From Streptomyces sp. SUK 48 (GTDB lineage: Bacteria > Actinomycetota > Actinomycetes > Streptomycetales > Streptomycetaceae), in assembly GCF_009650765.1 (NCBI RefSeq), contig NZ_CP045740.1, positions 2,542,001 through 2,606,000 of the forward strand: 64,000 bases of DNA. Direction: 5' to 3'. Both the position numbers and the translations under genes were made by a program. This document shows, one piece after another, positions 46,464 through 56,154 of the stretch; positions within the stretch are counted from its first letter, which is position 1, and every line of letters begins with the position of its first letter. The notes under the pieces were generated by a model. That model saw nothing but the letters and a program-made list of their open reading frames with translations. It did no database searches and was not told where the DNA came from.

Positions 46464-47651
46464 TCAGCGGGTGCCGCGGCCCTGTTCGTAGGCCCGCAGC
46501 TGCTCCGCGCTGATCATGCCGGTGTCGAAGAGGCTGGTCTCGTCCAGAGCGTAGTCCTGCTGCGGCTGGGACTGCTGCGGCGCCTGGGGCGGCTGTTGCT
46601 GCTGGGGGTCGTAGCCCGCCTGCTGGGTGTAGCCGGCCTGGTAGGTGTAGGGGTCGCCCTGCTGCTGGTAGCCGTACGGGTCCTGCCCGCCGTAGGCCCC
46701 CTGCTGCGGGAAACCGGGGTAGGCGGCCTGCTGCTGGTCGTAGGCGCCGTAGGCGGGCTGCGGCTCGTACGAGGGCTGCTGGTCGTACGCCGGCTGCTCC
46801 GGCTGCTGGTCGTACGCGGGCTCGGGCGCCGGGTCGTACGCGGGCTCGGGCGCCGGGTCGTAGGCGGGCCGCTCCGGCCGGGGCTCGTACGACGGCTGCT
46901 CCTGGCGGGCCGCCGGGCGCCCGGCCGGGGCGTCCGCGAGGGCGGCCAGGTCGGCGAGGTAGTCGGCGTCGCTGGAGTGCTGGAAGGTCGTGGTGTCGTC
47001 GGCGAGGGCGCCGAGGTCGTCGGTGGCGATCCGGCCGTGCAGCTTCTGCCGGCCGCGGCCGACCGCCTCCAGGGTCTTGGCGAGCACCGCCTCGAAGGCA
47101 CCCAGCTTGGTGTCCACGTACGCGTCGGCGTTGTGCCGCAGGGTCTCGGGGTCCAGGCTGCGCTCGGGGGCGTCCTCGTCCTCGTAGCCGTTCTCGTCCA
47201 GGCCCGGACCGGTGCCGAGGAGCTTCTCGCGGCCGCGGCCGACCGAGCCCAGGGTCTTGGTGAGGACGACCTCGAAGTTGGCGAGCTTGGAGTCGACGTA
47301 GTCGTCGGCCTCGGCGCGGACCTCCTCGGCCTCCTGGCGGGCCTCGGTGAGAATCCGGTCGGCCTCGGTCTGGGAGCGGCGGGCGACCTCGGTGCCGGAG
47401 ACCAGCGAGCCGCGTTCGGCGTGCGCGGTCTCGATGATCCGATCGGCCTCCTGGCGGGCCTGCTCGACCATCTGCTCCCGGTCGCCGATCAGCTCCTGCG
47501 CCTGCGCGAGGGAGCCGGGCAGGGCCTGGCGCACCTCTTCCAGCAGCGCGAGCAGGTCGGCGCGGTTGATCACACAGGACGCCGACATGGGCATGGCCCG
47601 TGCGCCGGCGACCGCGGAGACGATCTCGTCGAGCTTCTTGTGCACGTCCAC
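46464..47651 (-). CDS. DivIVA-like coiled-coil protein with Tyr/Gln/Pro-rich tail
   Basis: A 395-residue protein. It starts MDVHKKLDEIVSAVAGARAM and has a coiled-coil region at about 30-140 (LLALLEEVRQALPGSLAQAQ; RIIETAHAERGSLV) and again near 150-210. It then has a ~130-residue low-complexity tail of AYDPAPEP, QQPAYD and YQQQ units and a short conserved end (SLFDTGMISAEQLRAYEQG). Members are annotated as cell-division initiation or ATP synthase b-like proteins; I see no ATP synthase features. A GTG start was chosen. It lies between coaD and yceD, all minus strand. Confidence 0.8.
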   Translation of the reverse strand: MDVHKKLDEIVSAVAGARAMPMSASCVINRADLLALLEEVRQALPGSLAQAQELIGDREQMVEQARQEADRIIETAHAERGSLVSGTEVARRSQTEADRILTEARQEAEEVRAEADDYVDSKLANFEVVLTKTLGSVGRGREKLLGTGPGLDENGYEDEDAPERSLDPETLRHNADAYVDTKLGAFEAVLAKTLEAVGRGRQKLHGRIATDDLGALADDTTTFQHSSDADYLADLAALADAPAGRPAARQEQPSYEPRPERPAYDPAPEPAYDPAPEPAYDQQPEQPAYDQQPSYEPQPAYGAYDQQQAAYPGFPQQGAYGGQDPYGYQQQGDPYTYQAGYTQQAGYDPQQQQPPQAPQQSQPQQDYALDETSLFDTGMISAEQLRAYEQGRGTR

Positions 47652-47715
47652 CTGTGCTCGCCACTTCCTACAGCCGGATCGGAGACGGACGGGACGACTG
47701 TAGTCCCAAGTCCCA

Positions 47716-48195
47716 TCAGTCCTTGCGCAGCCGCCTGTTGAGTGCGGCGAGGACCTGCGGCGGCACCAGGTGGGAGACGTCGCCGCCCCAGGCCGCGACC
47801 TCCCGGACGAGCGAGGAGGACAGGAAGCTGTAGGTGGGGTTGGTCGGCACGAACAGCGTCTCGACACCGGTGAGGCCGTTGTTCATCTGGGCCATCTGGA
47901 GCTCGTAGTCGAAGTCGCTGACGGCGCGCAGGCCCTTGACGATGGCGGGGATGTCGCGCTGCTTGCAGTAGTCCACGAGCAGGCCGTGGTGGGTCTCGAC
48001 CCGTACGTTGGCGAACTCCGAGGTGACGTCGCGGATCAGCTCGATCCGCTCCTCGACCTCGAACAGGCCCTTCTTGGACTGGTTGATCATCACCGCGACG
48101 TAGACCTCGTCGTACAGCCGGGCGGCTCGGGCGATGATGTCGAGATGTCCATTGGTGATCGGGTCGAACGACCCGGGACAGACGGCGCGGCGCAC
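47716..48195 (-). CDS. coaD: Phosphopantetheine adenylyltransferase
   Basis: CoaD adenylylates 4'-phosphopantetheine in CoA biosynthesis. The 159-residue product starts [20 protein letters not shown], carrying the nucleotidyltransferase TxGH (TNGH) motif. It continues with [11 protein letters not shown] and the ISSTxxR-like end [20 protein letters not shown]. The GTG 48195 is favoured by family length and GAGGG upstream. An ATG at 48225 overlaps the rsmD stop codon (ATGA) and would add ten residues. Either way it is coupled to rsmD. Confidence 0.95.
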   Translation of the reverse strand: MRRAVCPGSFDPITNGHLDIIARAARLYDEVYVAVMINQSKKGLFEVEERIELIRDVTSEFANVRVETHHGLLVDYCKQRDIPAIVKGLRAVSDFDYELQMAQMNNGLTGVETLFVPTNPTYSFLSSSLVREVAAWGGDVSHLVPPQVLAALNRRLRKD

Positions 48196-48221
48196 TTGTG
48201 ATCCCTCGCTCTCCGGTCCGG

Positions 48222-48809
48222 TCATCGTGCGTCTTCGCACGTAGAGGCGGCGCGACCGTACCAAAACGTTCCCTCGCCGTAGCGACGGGATCGGATCGCC
48301 TCGAAGCCGTCCGGCCACCGGAATTCACCGCCTCTGGTGCTGCGCTCCACGGTGACCAGCACGTCCTTCGCGAGCCACCCCTCCGAGCGGAGTGTGAGGA
48401 GAATCTCGCGAAGATCGTCGTCGGTGACGGCGTAGGGGGGATCGAGGAAGACCAGGTCGTACGGGGCGGCGGGGGGCGCGGTCCTGATGACTTGTTCGGC
48501 TTTGCCCGCTCTGACCTCGGCGCCGGGAAGGCCCAGGTTCCGCACGTTCTCGCGGACGGTCCGCGCGGCGCGGGCGTCGGCCTCGACGAGGAGGGTGTGT
48601 CCCGCGCCGCGGGAGAGGGCCTCCAGGCCGACGGCGCCGGAGCCGGCGTAGAGGTCGAGGACGCGTTCGCCCGCCAGGGGGCCGCCGAGGAGGGACTGCC
48701 AGGTGGAGAAGAGACCTTCGCGTGCGCGGTCGGAGGTCGGCCGGGTTCCTGTGCCGGGCGGTACGGACAGGCGCCGTCCGCCTGCCTTGCCGGCGATCAC
48801 GCGGGTCAT
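48222..48809 (-). CDS. rsmD: 16S rRNA (guanine966-N2)-methyltransferase RsmD
   Basis: RsmD methylates G966 of 16S rRNA on the assembled 30S. The 195-residue product begins [20 protein letters not shown]. It has [20 protein letters not shown], the SAM motif [20 protein letters not shown] and the catalytic DPPY in [12 protein letters not shown]. It lies 72 bp downstream of recG and overlaps coaD's longer start, the standard recG-rsmD-coaD order. Confidence 0.95.
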   Translation of the reverse strand: MTRVIAGKAGGRRLSVPPGTGTRPTSDRAREGLFSTWQSLLGGPLAGERVLDLYAGSGAVGLEALSRGAGHTLLVEADARAARTVRENVRNLGLPGAEVRAGKAEQVIRTAPPAAPYDLVFLDPPYAVTDDDLREILLTLRSEGWLAKDVLVTVERSTRGGEFRWPDGFEAIRSRRYGEGTFWYGRAASTCEDAR

Positions 48810-48881
48810 CTTCGTTCCTTGTTCGGGGGCGGTTGCCGCTGTTCGGGGTGGTTGCGCATCCAGTTTGGCAGGCCGGGTGCC

Positions 48882-51119
48882 TCAGCCCTTCTCCAGATAC
48901 TGCTCCCTCTCCTCGTCCAGCAGCGCGTCCAGCGCGGTGCGCAGGCCCGGCAGCCGGTCCAGGTCCGGGTTCGCCGTCACCAGGGCGGTCGCCTCGCTCC
49001 GGGCCTCCCCGATGACCTCCTCGTCCTCGATGACCTCCAGCACGCGCAGGCTGGAGCGGGCGCCGGACTGGGCCTGGCCGAGGACGTCGCCCTCGCGGCG
49101 CTGTTCGAGGTCGATGCGGGAGAGCTCGAAGCCGTCGAGGGTGGCGGCGACCGCGTTCAGCCGCTGGCGGGCGGGACTGGCCTCGGGCATCTCGGTGACC
49201 AGGAGGCACAGGCCGGGCGCGGAGCCGCGGCCCACCCGGCCGCGCAGCTGGTGGAGCTGGGAGACGCCGAAGCGGTCGGCGTCCATGATGACCATCGCGG
49301 TGGCGTTCGGGACGTTCACGCCGACCTCGATGACCGTGGTGGCGACCAGGACGTCGGTCTCGCCCGCGGCGAAGCGGCGCATCACGGCGTCCTTGTCGTC
49401 GGGGTGCATCCTGCCGTGCAGCACCTCGACCCGCAGGCCCTGGAGGGGCCCCTTGGCCAGGTGGTCGGCCACGTCGAGGACGGCGAGCGGGGGGCGCTTC
49501 TCGGCCTCGTCCTCGGCGGACTTCTTCTTGGCCGCCTTCTTCGGGTCGGTCGCCTCGTCGACGTCGTCGCCGTGGTCGCCGATCCGGGGGCAGACGACGT
49601 ATGCCTGATGGCCGTTCTCCACCTCCTCCCGCACCCGTTCCCAGGCGCGGGCCAGGAAGTGGGGCTTGTCGGCGGCCGGGACGACATGGCTGGCGATCGG
49701 GGAGCGGCCGGCCGGGAGCTGGTCGAGGACGGAGGTCTCCAGGTCGCCGAAGACGGTCATGGCGACCGTGCGCGGGATCGGGGTGGCCGTCATCACGAGG
49801 AGGTGCGGGGGCTGTCTGCCCTTGCCGCGCAGGGCGTCGCGCTGCTCCACGCCGAAGCGGTGCTGTTCGTCCACGACGACCAGGCCGAGGTCGTGGAACT
49901 GGACCTTGTCCTCGATCAGGGCATGGGTGCCGATGACGACGCCGGCCTCGCCGGTGGCCAGGTCGAGCAGGGCCTTGCGGCGGGCCGCGGCGCCCATGGA
50001 GCCGGTGAGCAGCACCACCTTGGTGGCGTGTTCCGTGCCGCCCAGCATGCCGCCCTCGGCGAGGTCGCCCATCATCTCGGTGATCGACCGGTGGTGCTGC
50101 TGGGCCAGCACCTCGGTCGGCGCGAGCATGGCGGCCTGCCCGCCCGCGTCGACCACGGCGAGCATGGCGCGCAGGGCGACCAGCGTCTTGCCGCTGCCGA
50201 CCTCGCCCTGAAGGAGCCGGTGCATGGGGTGTTCGGTGGCGAGGCCGGCGAAGATCTCGCGGGAGACCTTCAGCTGGCCCTCGGTGAGGGTGAACGGCAG
50301 CCGGTCGTCGAAGGCGGCCAGGAGGCCGTCCGCCTTGGGGCGGCGGGCGAGAGCCGGGAGCTGCGCGTCGGCGTACCGGCGGCGGGCCAGGGCGACCTGG
50401 AGGACGAACGCCTCGTCCCACTTGAGGCGGGCGCGGGCGTCCGCGATGTCGGCCTTGGTGCCCGGGCGGTGGATCTTGAGCAGGGCCTCGGGGAGCGGGA
50501 GCAGCCCGCGGCCCTCGCGCAGGGCGGGCGGCAGTGGGTCGAGGGCCTCCTGGGCGGCGGGCAGGACCGTCTGCACCGCCTTGCCGATCTTCCAGGACTC
50601 CAGTTTGGCGGTGGCCGGGTAGAGCGGGATCAGGGAGCCCGCCCAGGTCTCGACGGCCTCCTCGCCGTCGCCGCGCAGCAACTCGTAGGCGGGGTGGGCG
50701 AGCTGGAGGCGGTGATTGAAGAGGGAGACCTTGCCCGCGAACATCGCGCGGGTGCCCGGCAGCAGGTCCTTGTGCGGCTTGTGCACGCCGTTGCCGAAGA
50801 AGACCAGCTGGAGGCGGCCGCTGCCGTCGGTGATGGTGACCTCCAGGCGCTGGCCCTTGCCGCGGGGCGCCCGGGAGGAGGCGAAGGAGTGCAGGCGGGC
50901 GTCGGCGACCTGGGCGACCACGGTGACGTGCTCGTCCATGGGGAGGTCGGCGAGGTGGGTGAGCTGGCCGCGCTCCTCGTACCTGCGCGGGTAGTGGTGC
51001 AGGAGGTCGCCGACGGTGTGCAGGCCCAGGTGCTCGGCCATCACCTTCGCGGTGGCGGGGCCGAGCACTGACTTCAGTGGCTGTTTCAGTGGTTCTTCCG
51101 GTGCGGGCACGAGATCCAT
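48882..51119 (-). CDS. recG: ATP-dependent DNA helicase RecG
   Basis: RecG remodels stalled replication forks and branched DNA. The 745-residue product has the N-terminal wedge/OB domain (VTITDGSGRLQLVFFGNGVH). Helicase motifs include the Walker A RLLQGEVGSGKTLVALRAML, DEQH in LVVVDEQHRFGVEQR, and ATTVIEVGVNVPNAT with QLRGRVGRG. A Lys/Glu-rich insert (TDPKKAAKKKSAEDEAEKRP) lies between the two helicase lobes. ATG 51119 (MDLVPAPEEPL) is preferred; an ATG seven codons earlier is possible. It is divergent from the Hsp90-like gene. Confidence 0.95.
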   Translation of the reverse strand: MDLVPAPEEPLKQPLKSVLGPATAKVMAEHLGLHTVGDLLHHYPRRYEERGQLTHLADLPMDEHVTVVAQVADARLHSFASSRAPRGKGQRLEVTITDGSGRLQLVFFGNGVHKPHKDLLPGTRAMFAGKVSLFNHRLQLAHPAYELLRGDGEEAVETWAGSLIPLYPATAKLESWKIGKAVQTVLPAAQEALDPLPPALREGRGLLPLPEALLKIHRPGTKADIADARARLKWDEAFVLQVALARRRYADAQLPALARRPKADGLLAAFDDRLPFTLTEGQLKVSREIFAGLATEHPMHRLLQGEVGSGKTLVALRAMLAVVDAGGQAAMLAPTEVLAQQHHRSITEMMGDLAEGGMLGGTEHATKVVLLTGSMGAAARRKALLDLATGEAGVVIGTHALIEDKVQFHDLGLVVVDEQHRFGVEQRDALRGKGRQPPHLLVMTATPIPRTVAMTVFGDLETSVLDQLPAGRSPIASHVVPAADKPHFLARAWERVREEVENGHQAYVVCPRIGDHGDDVDEATDPKKAAKKKSAEDEAEKRPPLAVLDVADHLAKGPLQGLRVEVLHGRMHPDDKDAVMRRFAAGETDVLVATTVIEVGVNVPNATAMVIMDADRFGVSQLHQLRGRVGRGSAPGLCLLVTEMPEASPARQRLNAVAATLDGFELSRIDLEQRREGDVLGQAQSGARSSLRVLEVIEDEEVIGEARSEATALVTANPDLDRLPGLRTALDALLDEEREQYLEKG

Positions 51120-51314
51120 TGCACACCACGGCACCGACAATGCCGCAGACGCCTGCCCTGCGGGTTCGCCGCGGGATGCCGTTCGGATACCGGAAACCCC
51201 TGGTCGGCCCGGTGGCCGGGGCCCTAGGATGACGCGTTCCGGCCGTCCTTCGCGGTCACCGCCCTTCGCTGCGGGACCGCCCGACCCCGCGCCGCGTCCT
51301 CCCCCTCCGGCGCA

Positions 51315-53156
51315 GTGACGATGGATTCCCAGACCTCACAGTCATCCCAGTCCGCCCAGCCGCCTCTCCCACCCCACACGTTCCAGGTCGATCTGCGCGG
51401 TCTGGTCGATCTCCTCTCCCATCACCTCTACTCCAGCCCGAAGGTCTATCTGCGCGAGCTGCTCCAGAACGCCGTGGACGCCGTCACCGCCCGGCGGGCC
51501 CTCGCGCCCGACGCCCCGGCGCTGGTCCGGCTGCACCCGGCGGACGGCGGGCTGCGCGTGGAGGACAGCGGCATCGGGCTCACCGAGTCGGACGTGCACG
51601 AACTGCTGGCGACCATCGGGCGCAGCTCCAAGCGCGCCGAGGGGCTCCAGGAGACCCGCTCCGGCTTCCTCGGCCAGTTCGGCATCGGCCTGCTCGCCTG
51701 CTTCGTCGTCGCCGAGCGGATCCGGGTGGTCAGCCGCAGCGCCCGCACCCCGGACGCGCCCCCGGTGGAGTGGACGGCGCGCGACGACGGGTCGTACACC
51801 GTGCGGACCCTGCCCGACTCGGCGCGGTCCGAGCCCGGTACGACGGTGCAGCTGACGCCCCGGCCCGGGGCGGCCGAGTGGCTGGCTCCGGAGCGGGTGC
51901 GCGCGCTGGCCCGGGACTTCGGGGCGCTGCTGCCGTACGACGTCCGGGTGGGCGAGGAGCGGATCACCGAGCTGCCCGCGCCCTGGGACCGGTCCTATTT
52001 GAGCCCCGGCGCGCGCCGGGTGGCGCTGGCCCGGCACTGCCAGGAGCAGTTCGGATTCACCCCGCTGGACTCGATCGACCTGGACGTGCCGCTGGCCGGC
52101 CTCCGCGGGGTGGCCCATGTGCTGCCGTCGGCGGTGAGCCCGGCGCAGCGGGCGACGCACCGGGTGCACCTCAAGGGCATGCTGCTGACCGAGCGGGCCG
52201 AACAGCTGCTGCCCGACTGGGCGTTCTTCGTGCGCTGCGTGCTGGACACCGACAGCCTGCGGCCCACCGCCTCGCGGGAGTCGCTGTACGAGGACGAGAC
52301 GCTGGCTGCCGTGCGGGACGCGCTCGGCGAGCGGATCCGCGACTGGCTGACCGGGCTCGCGGCCGGTGACCCGGAGCGGCTCGCGGCGTTCCTCGCCGTG
52401 CACCACCTCGGGGTCAAGTCGCTGGCCCGGCACGACCACGAGATGCTGCGCACGATGCTGCCGTGGCTGCCGTTCGAGACGACCGACGGGCAGGTGTCGC
52501 TGGCGGAGTTCGCGCGCCGCCACCCGGTGGTGCACTTCACCCGGGGCGTCGAGGAGTACCGGCAGGTCGCGGCGATCGCCTCGGCGCAGGGCGTGGGCGT
52601 GGTCAACGGCGGTTACACGTACGACAGCGAGCTGATCGAGGCGCTGCCGTCGGTGCGGCCGGGGACGGTGGTCGCCGAGCTGGACGCGGACACCGTGACC
52701 GCGCATCTGGACGGTGTCGAACCGGGCGTGGAGCTGCTGCTCACCGGGTTCCTGGCGGCGGCGCGGGCGAAGCTGGACCCGCTGGGCTGCGACGTCGTGC
52801 TGCGCGCCTTCCATCCGCTGTCGGTGCCCGCGCTGCACCTGGACGACCGGTCGGCGCGGCACGAACAGGCCCGGGCGGCGGCCGAGGAGCAGGCCGACGA
52901 TCTGTGGGCGGGCATCCTGGGTTCGCTGCGCGGCGGCGCGCCCCGCGCCCGGCTGGTGCTCAACCATCTCAATCCGCTGATCCGCAGGGTGAGTTCGCTG
53001 GACGACGCGGAACTGATCGGCACCGCGGTCGAGTCGCTGTACGGGCAGGCGCTGCTGAGGGCGCAGCGCCCGCTGCGGCCCGCCGACTCCGCGCTGCTGA
53101 ACCGGGCGTTCATCGACCTGCTGGACTGGGCGACGCGGGGGGCGGCCGATGACTGA
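51315..53156 (+). CDS. Divergent Hsp90/HtpG-family ATPase
   Basis: The 613-residue protein has the full GHKL ATP-binding set: YLRELLQNAVDAV (catalytic-type E48, Mg-binding N52), DSGIGLTESDV (84-94), GFLGQFGIGLLACF (117-130) and the later Thr in TVQLTPR. The middle-domain Arg is present as TASRESLYED (R321). The C-terminal part diverges from HtpG and there is no MEEVD. This is therefore an Hsp90-like ATPase, not the canonical HtpG. Start GTG 51315 or ATG 51321; neither has a strong Shine-Dalgarno sequence. It overlaps the next gene by 8 nt, implying an operon with a TPR partner. Clients unknown. Confidence 0.85.
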   Translation: MTMDSQTSQSSQSAQPPLPPHTFQVDLRGLVDLLSHHLYSSPKVYLRELLQNAVDAVTARRALAPDAPALVRLHPADGGLRVEDSGIGLTESDVHELLATIGRSSKRAEGLQETRSGFLGQFGIGLLACFVVAERIRVVSRSARTPDAPPVEWTARDDGSYTVRTLPDSARSEPGTTVQLTPRPGAAEWLAPERVRALARDFGALLPYDVRVGEERITELPAPWDRSYLSPGARRVALARHCQEQFGFTPLDSIDLDVPLAGLRGVAHVLPSAVSPAQRATHRVHLKGMLLTERAEQLLPDWAFFVRCVLDTDSLRPTASRESLYEDETLAAVRDALGERIRDWLTGLAAGDPERLAAFLAVHHLGVKSLARHDHEMLRTMLPWLPFETTDGQVSLAEFARRHPVVHFTRGVEEYRQVAAIASAQGVGVVNGGYTYDSELIEALPSVRPGTVVAELDADTVTAHLDGVEPGVELLLTGFLAAARAKLDPLGCDVVLRAFHPLSVPALHLDDRSARHEQARAAAEEQADDLWAGILGSLRGGAPRARLVLNHLNPLIRRVSSLDDAELIGTAVESLYGQALLRAQRPLRPADSALLNRAFIDLLDWATRGAADD

Positions 53157-56019
53157 GATCACCGATCTGGCGGCGCTACGCCGGGCGATGGCGGAGAACG
53201 CCGAGCGGCCCGAGGGCCCGGCCCGCAACGCCCGTGCGGAGCAACTGCTGTCCGCGGCGGAGGGGTTGAACGTACCGCTGGCTGTGATCGAGGCGCTCGG
53301 ACACCAGCTGAGCGTCTACAACTACAGCTCCGAGAAGGACAAGATGTTCGTCCCCTTCGCGCGGCTGCTGCGCCTGTGGGACGAGCGGCCCGGGGACTTC
53401 GACGCGTACGAGACGCACTCGCTGCACTGGGTCTTCAAGTGGATGTCGGCGGGCATGCTGGACCAGCCGCACATCCCGCTCGCCTCGATCGAGAAGTGGC
53501 TGGGCGAGATGGAGCACCGCTACCGGCTCGCCGGGCACTCCGAACGGGCCGTCCGCGGGGCCGAGTTCAGTGTGGCCGCGCACATCGGGGACCTGGCGCG
53601 GGCGGAGCGGGCGTACGCCGCGTGGCTGGCCGCGGACCGGGACGAGATGGCCGACTGCCATGCCTGCGAGCTGTACGGGCAGGGCCTGTGGCAGGTGGAG
53701 CGGGGCCGCGACGCGGCGGCGCTCACGGCGTGGCGGCCGGTGCTGGAGGGCGAGTTCAGCTGTGCGCACGAACCGCACTCGGTGCTGGCCGCCTCCCTGG
53801 TCCCGCTGCTGCGGCTGGGCCGTACGGAGGAGGCCCGGGCGCACCATCTGCGGGGGCTGCGGCTGGTGCGGCCCATGGAGAGCATGCGGACCGCGTACGC
53901 CGAGCATGTGGAGTTCTGCGCGCTGACCGGCAACGAGGCGCGCGGTCTGGAGCTGCTGGCCGAGCGGCCCGCCTACTTCACGGACACCGGGCATCCGCGC
54001 AGCCGGTTGGACTTCCTGGCCGTGGTGACCCTGCTGACCGGCCGGCTGACCGAGCTGGGCCTGGGCGGCGAGCGGGTGCCGGGTCCCGGCGGGCGCGCCT
54101 GGACGGCGCGGGACCTCGCGGCCCACGCCCGCACCGAGGCGCTGGCGCTGGCCGAGCGGTTCGACGCGCGCAACGGCACGCCGTACGTCGGCGACCGGAC
54201 GCGGGCGCGGATGGCCGGGCGGCCGCTGGTCAACCGGCTCCCGCTGGGCGTCCGCGCCCCGCGCGCGGTGCCGGCCGCCCCGGCGGTTGCCGCTCCCCCG
54301 CCGGCACCGGCCGCCGAAACGTCACTCCCCGACCTGGTCGCCGAGGCGCGCCGGCTGGCGGACACCCTGCGTCCGGAGGCGATGGACGCCTGGGCCGCGG
54401 TGGCGCGGGCGGCCGGTGACGACGGACTCGCCCCGGCGGACCGCGCGTCGGCCGTCGACCACGAGGCGATGTCCCGGGGTCCCGAGGGCGCGGAGCTGTT
54501 CGAGCGGGCGGCCGAGCTGTACGCGGCGGCGGGCGATCCGGGCGAGGCCCTGGCCGCCCGCGCCCGGGGCGCCTACTTCCGCGCGCTGCGGGGCGAGCCG
54601 GACGCGGCCCTGGCCCGGGTGACCGGCCTGGCCGAGGAGGTCCGCGCGCTGTACGCCGCCGAGGCCACCGGGGTACGGCAGACCGCGTCGGTCCTGATGA
54701 GCAGGGCGCGGATCCTGATGCACCGGGCGCGCACCGGCGCGGGCCCCGTCGCGGACGCGAACGCCGCGGTGCGCGAGGTGCCGGCCCTGATCGAGGGGCA
54801 CGGCACGCGGGGCGAGGGGGAGGTGCGGCTGACCGCGCGGGTCGCCGAGTCCTGGGGGATGCTCGCCGAGCTGGCCGGTGCCGCCGGCGACGGCGCGGGG
54901 GCGGCGGACCTGCTCCGGCGGGCGTCCGCGACGTACGTGCGCGCCGGGCTGCCGTGGTGTGCGGTGGAGTACGAGGTCCAGGCCGCCGCGCTGGCCGAGG
55001 AGGCCGGTGACCGGGAGGAGGCCGAGCGGGCGCTGCGGGCGGCGCTGGAGCACGGCGGCCCGTACGTGGAACCGGCGGGAGAGGTCCAACTGCACCTGCG
55101 AATAGCCGACTTGACGGCCGCGCGCGGTGACGTCGCCGCCGCCGCGGAGCACGCGCTGCGGGCCACCCACCGGGCGGACGAGGCCGGGGAGTCCGGCACG
55201 TCGGGGGCCTGGGCGCGGCAGCGGCTGGGCGGCTACCTGCTGCGCCAAGGGCGGTGCGCGGAGGCGGCCGAGGTGCTGGAGTCGGCGCTGGCCGACCTGC
55301 GCGCCGGGACGCACGGCGACGAGGCCGTCGTACAGGCCCGCTGGTGGCTCGGGGACTGCCTGGAGGAGCTGGGCGAGCACCGGGCGGCGGCCGAGCAGCG
55401 GCTGCTGGCCGCGGACATCGCCCGGCACTGGCCCGAGCAGCGCGACCACGCCACGCTCGCGCACCTCGCCGCCGACTCCCTGGGCAGCGCGGGCCTGGTG
55501 GCGGAGGCCGACCGGGCCTACGCCCGCGCGGGCGAGCTGTGGCGCTCCCTCGGTGACACCCGCCTCCTGGTCCGCTCCCTGCGGGCCCGCGCGTGGCTGG
55601 CGCTGCGCGAGGACTCCGGGACGGCGGCGGCGGAGGGGCTGATGGCCGAGGCGGTGGACGTGTGCGAGCGCGCGCGGGAGAGCGCGGCGGACTCTCGTGC
55701 CCGAGCCGACCTCACCCGCGAACTGGCCCAGACCGAGCGCCAGTTCGGCGACCTCCTCGCCCAGGCCGGGGGCGCGGGCGCGGCGGCCCGCTTCGAGCGG
55801 GCGATCACCCTGTTCGGCTCCCTCGGCGTGGCCGGTCTGCACGACCGCACCGCCGCCGAACTCACGGCGGCCGGGCTCGCGGCCGAGCTGGGCCGCCCCG
55901 AGGAGGCGGCGGCCCGCGCCCACGCCGTACTGGCCGCCTACGAGAACGCGGACGAGACGGACGAGACGGTCCGCTCCCGGCGCGCGGAGGCCACCCGGAT
56001 GCTCACAAGGGCGGAGTGA
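53149..56019 (+). CDS. Large TPR-repeat protein partnered with the Hsp90-like ATPase
   Basis: A 956-residue, soluble, all-helical protein. Residues ~1-370 include WDERPGDFDAYETHSLHWVF and helical pairs such as ERAVRGAEFSVAAHIGDLAR. A Pro/Ala linker (~375-400) follows, then ~550 residues of degenerate TPR-like helix pairs such as LFERAAELYAAAGDPGEALA, WWLGDCLEELGEHRAAAEQR and SLGSAGLVAEADRAYARAGE. There is no signal peptide, membrane segment, protease or nuclease motif. It is translationally coupled to the Hsp90-like gene (8-nt overlap). By analogy with eukaryotic TPR co-chaperones, an adaptor for the ATPase is a reasonable guess, but is not shown. Confidence 0.8.
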   Translation: MTEITDLAALRRAMAENAERPEGPARNARAEQLLSAAEGLNVPLAVIEALGHQLSVYNYSSEKDKMFVPFARLLRLWDERPGDFDAYETHSLHWVFKWMSAGMLDQPHIPLASIEKWLGEMEHRYRLAGHSERAVRGAEFSVAAHIGDLARAERAYAAWLAADRDEMADCHACELYGQGLWQVERGRDAAALTAWRPVLEGEFSCAHEPHSVLAASLVPLLRLGRTEEARAHHLRGLRLVRPMESMRTAYAEHVEFCALTGNEARGLELLAERPAYFTDTGHPRSRLDFLAVVTLLTGRLTELGLGGERVPGPGGRAWTARDLAAHARTEALALAERFDARNGTPYVGDRTRARMAGRPLVNRLPLGVRAPRAVPAAPAVAAPPPAPAAETSLPDLVAEARRLADTLRPEAMDAWAAVARAAGDDGLAPADRASAVDHEAMSRGPEGAELFERAAELYAAAGDPGEALAARARGAYFRALRGEPDAALARVTGLAEEVRALYAAEATGVRQTASVLMSRARILMHRARTGAGPVADANAAVREVPALIEGHGTRGEGEVRLTARVAESWGMLAELAGAAGDGAGAADLLRRASATYVRAGLPWCAVEYEVQAAALAEEAGDREEAERALRAALEHGGPYVEPAGEVQLHLRIADLTAARGDVAAAAEHALRATHRADEAGESGTSGAWARQRLGGYLLRQGRCAEAAEVLESALADLRAGTHGDEAVVQARWWLGDCLEELGEHRAAAEQRLLAADIARHWPEQRDHATLAHLAADSLGSAGLVAEADRAYARAGELWRSLGDTRLLVRSLRARAWLALREDSGTAAAEGLMAEAVDVCERARESAADSRARADLTRELAQTERQFGDLLAQAGGAGAAARFERAITLFGSLGVAGLHDRTAAELTAAGLAAELGRPEEAAARAHAVLAAYENADETDETVRSRRAEATRMLTRAE

Positions 56020-56154
56020 GCCGGGGGGGACATCGCGCCGAGCAGGGGAACGCCCGCGTCCCCGCCGTAGCGACGGTCCCCGTGGCGGCGGACGGCGCGG
56101 GGTGGGACGGGGCCGGCTGCCCGGCGCGCGGGAAGCGGTCCGGGGGCGTGCCCT

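Noticed and set aside
51315..56019. Calling the Hsp90-TPR pair a phage-defence system
   Set aside because: No nuclease, toxin, protease or mobile-element neighbour is visible; the surroundings are housekeeping genes.
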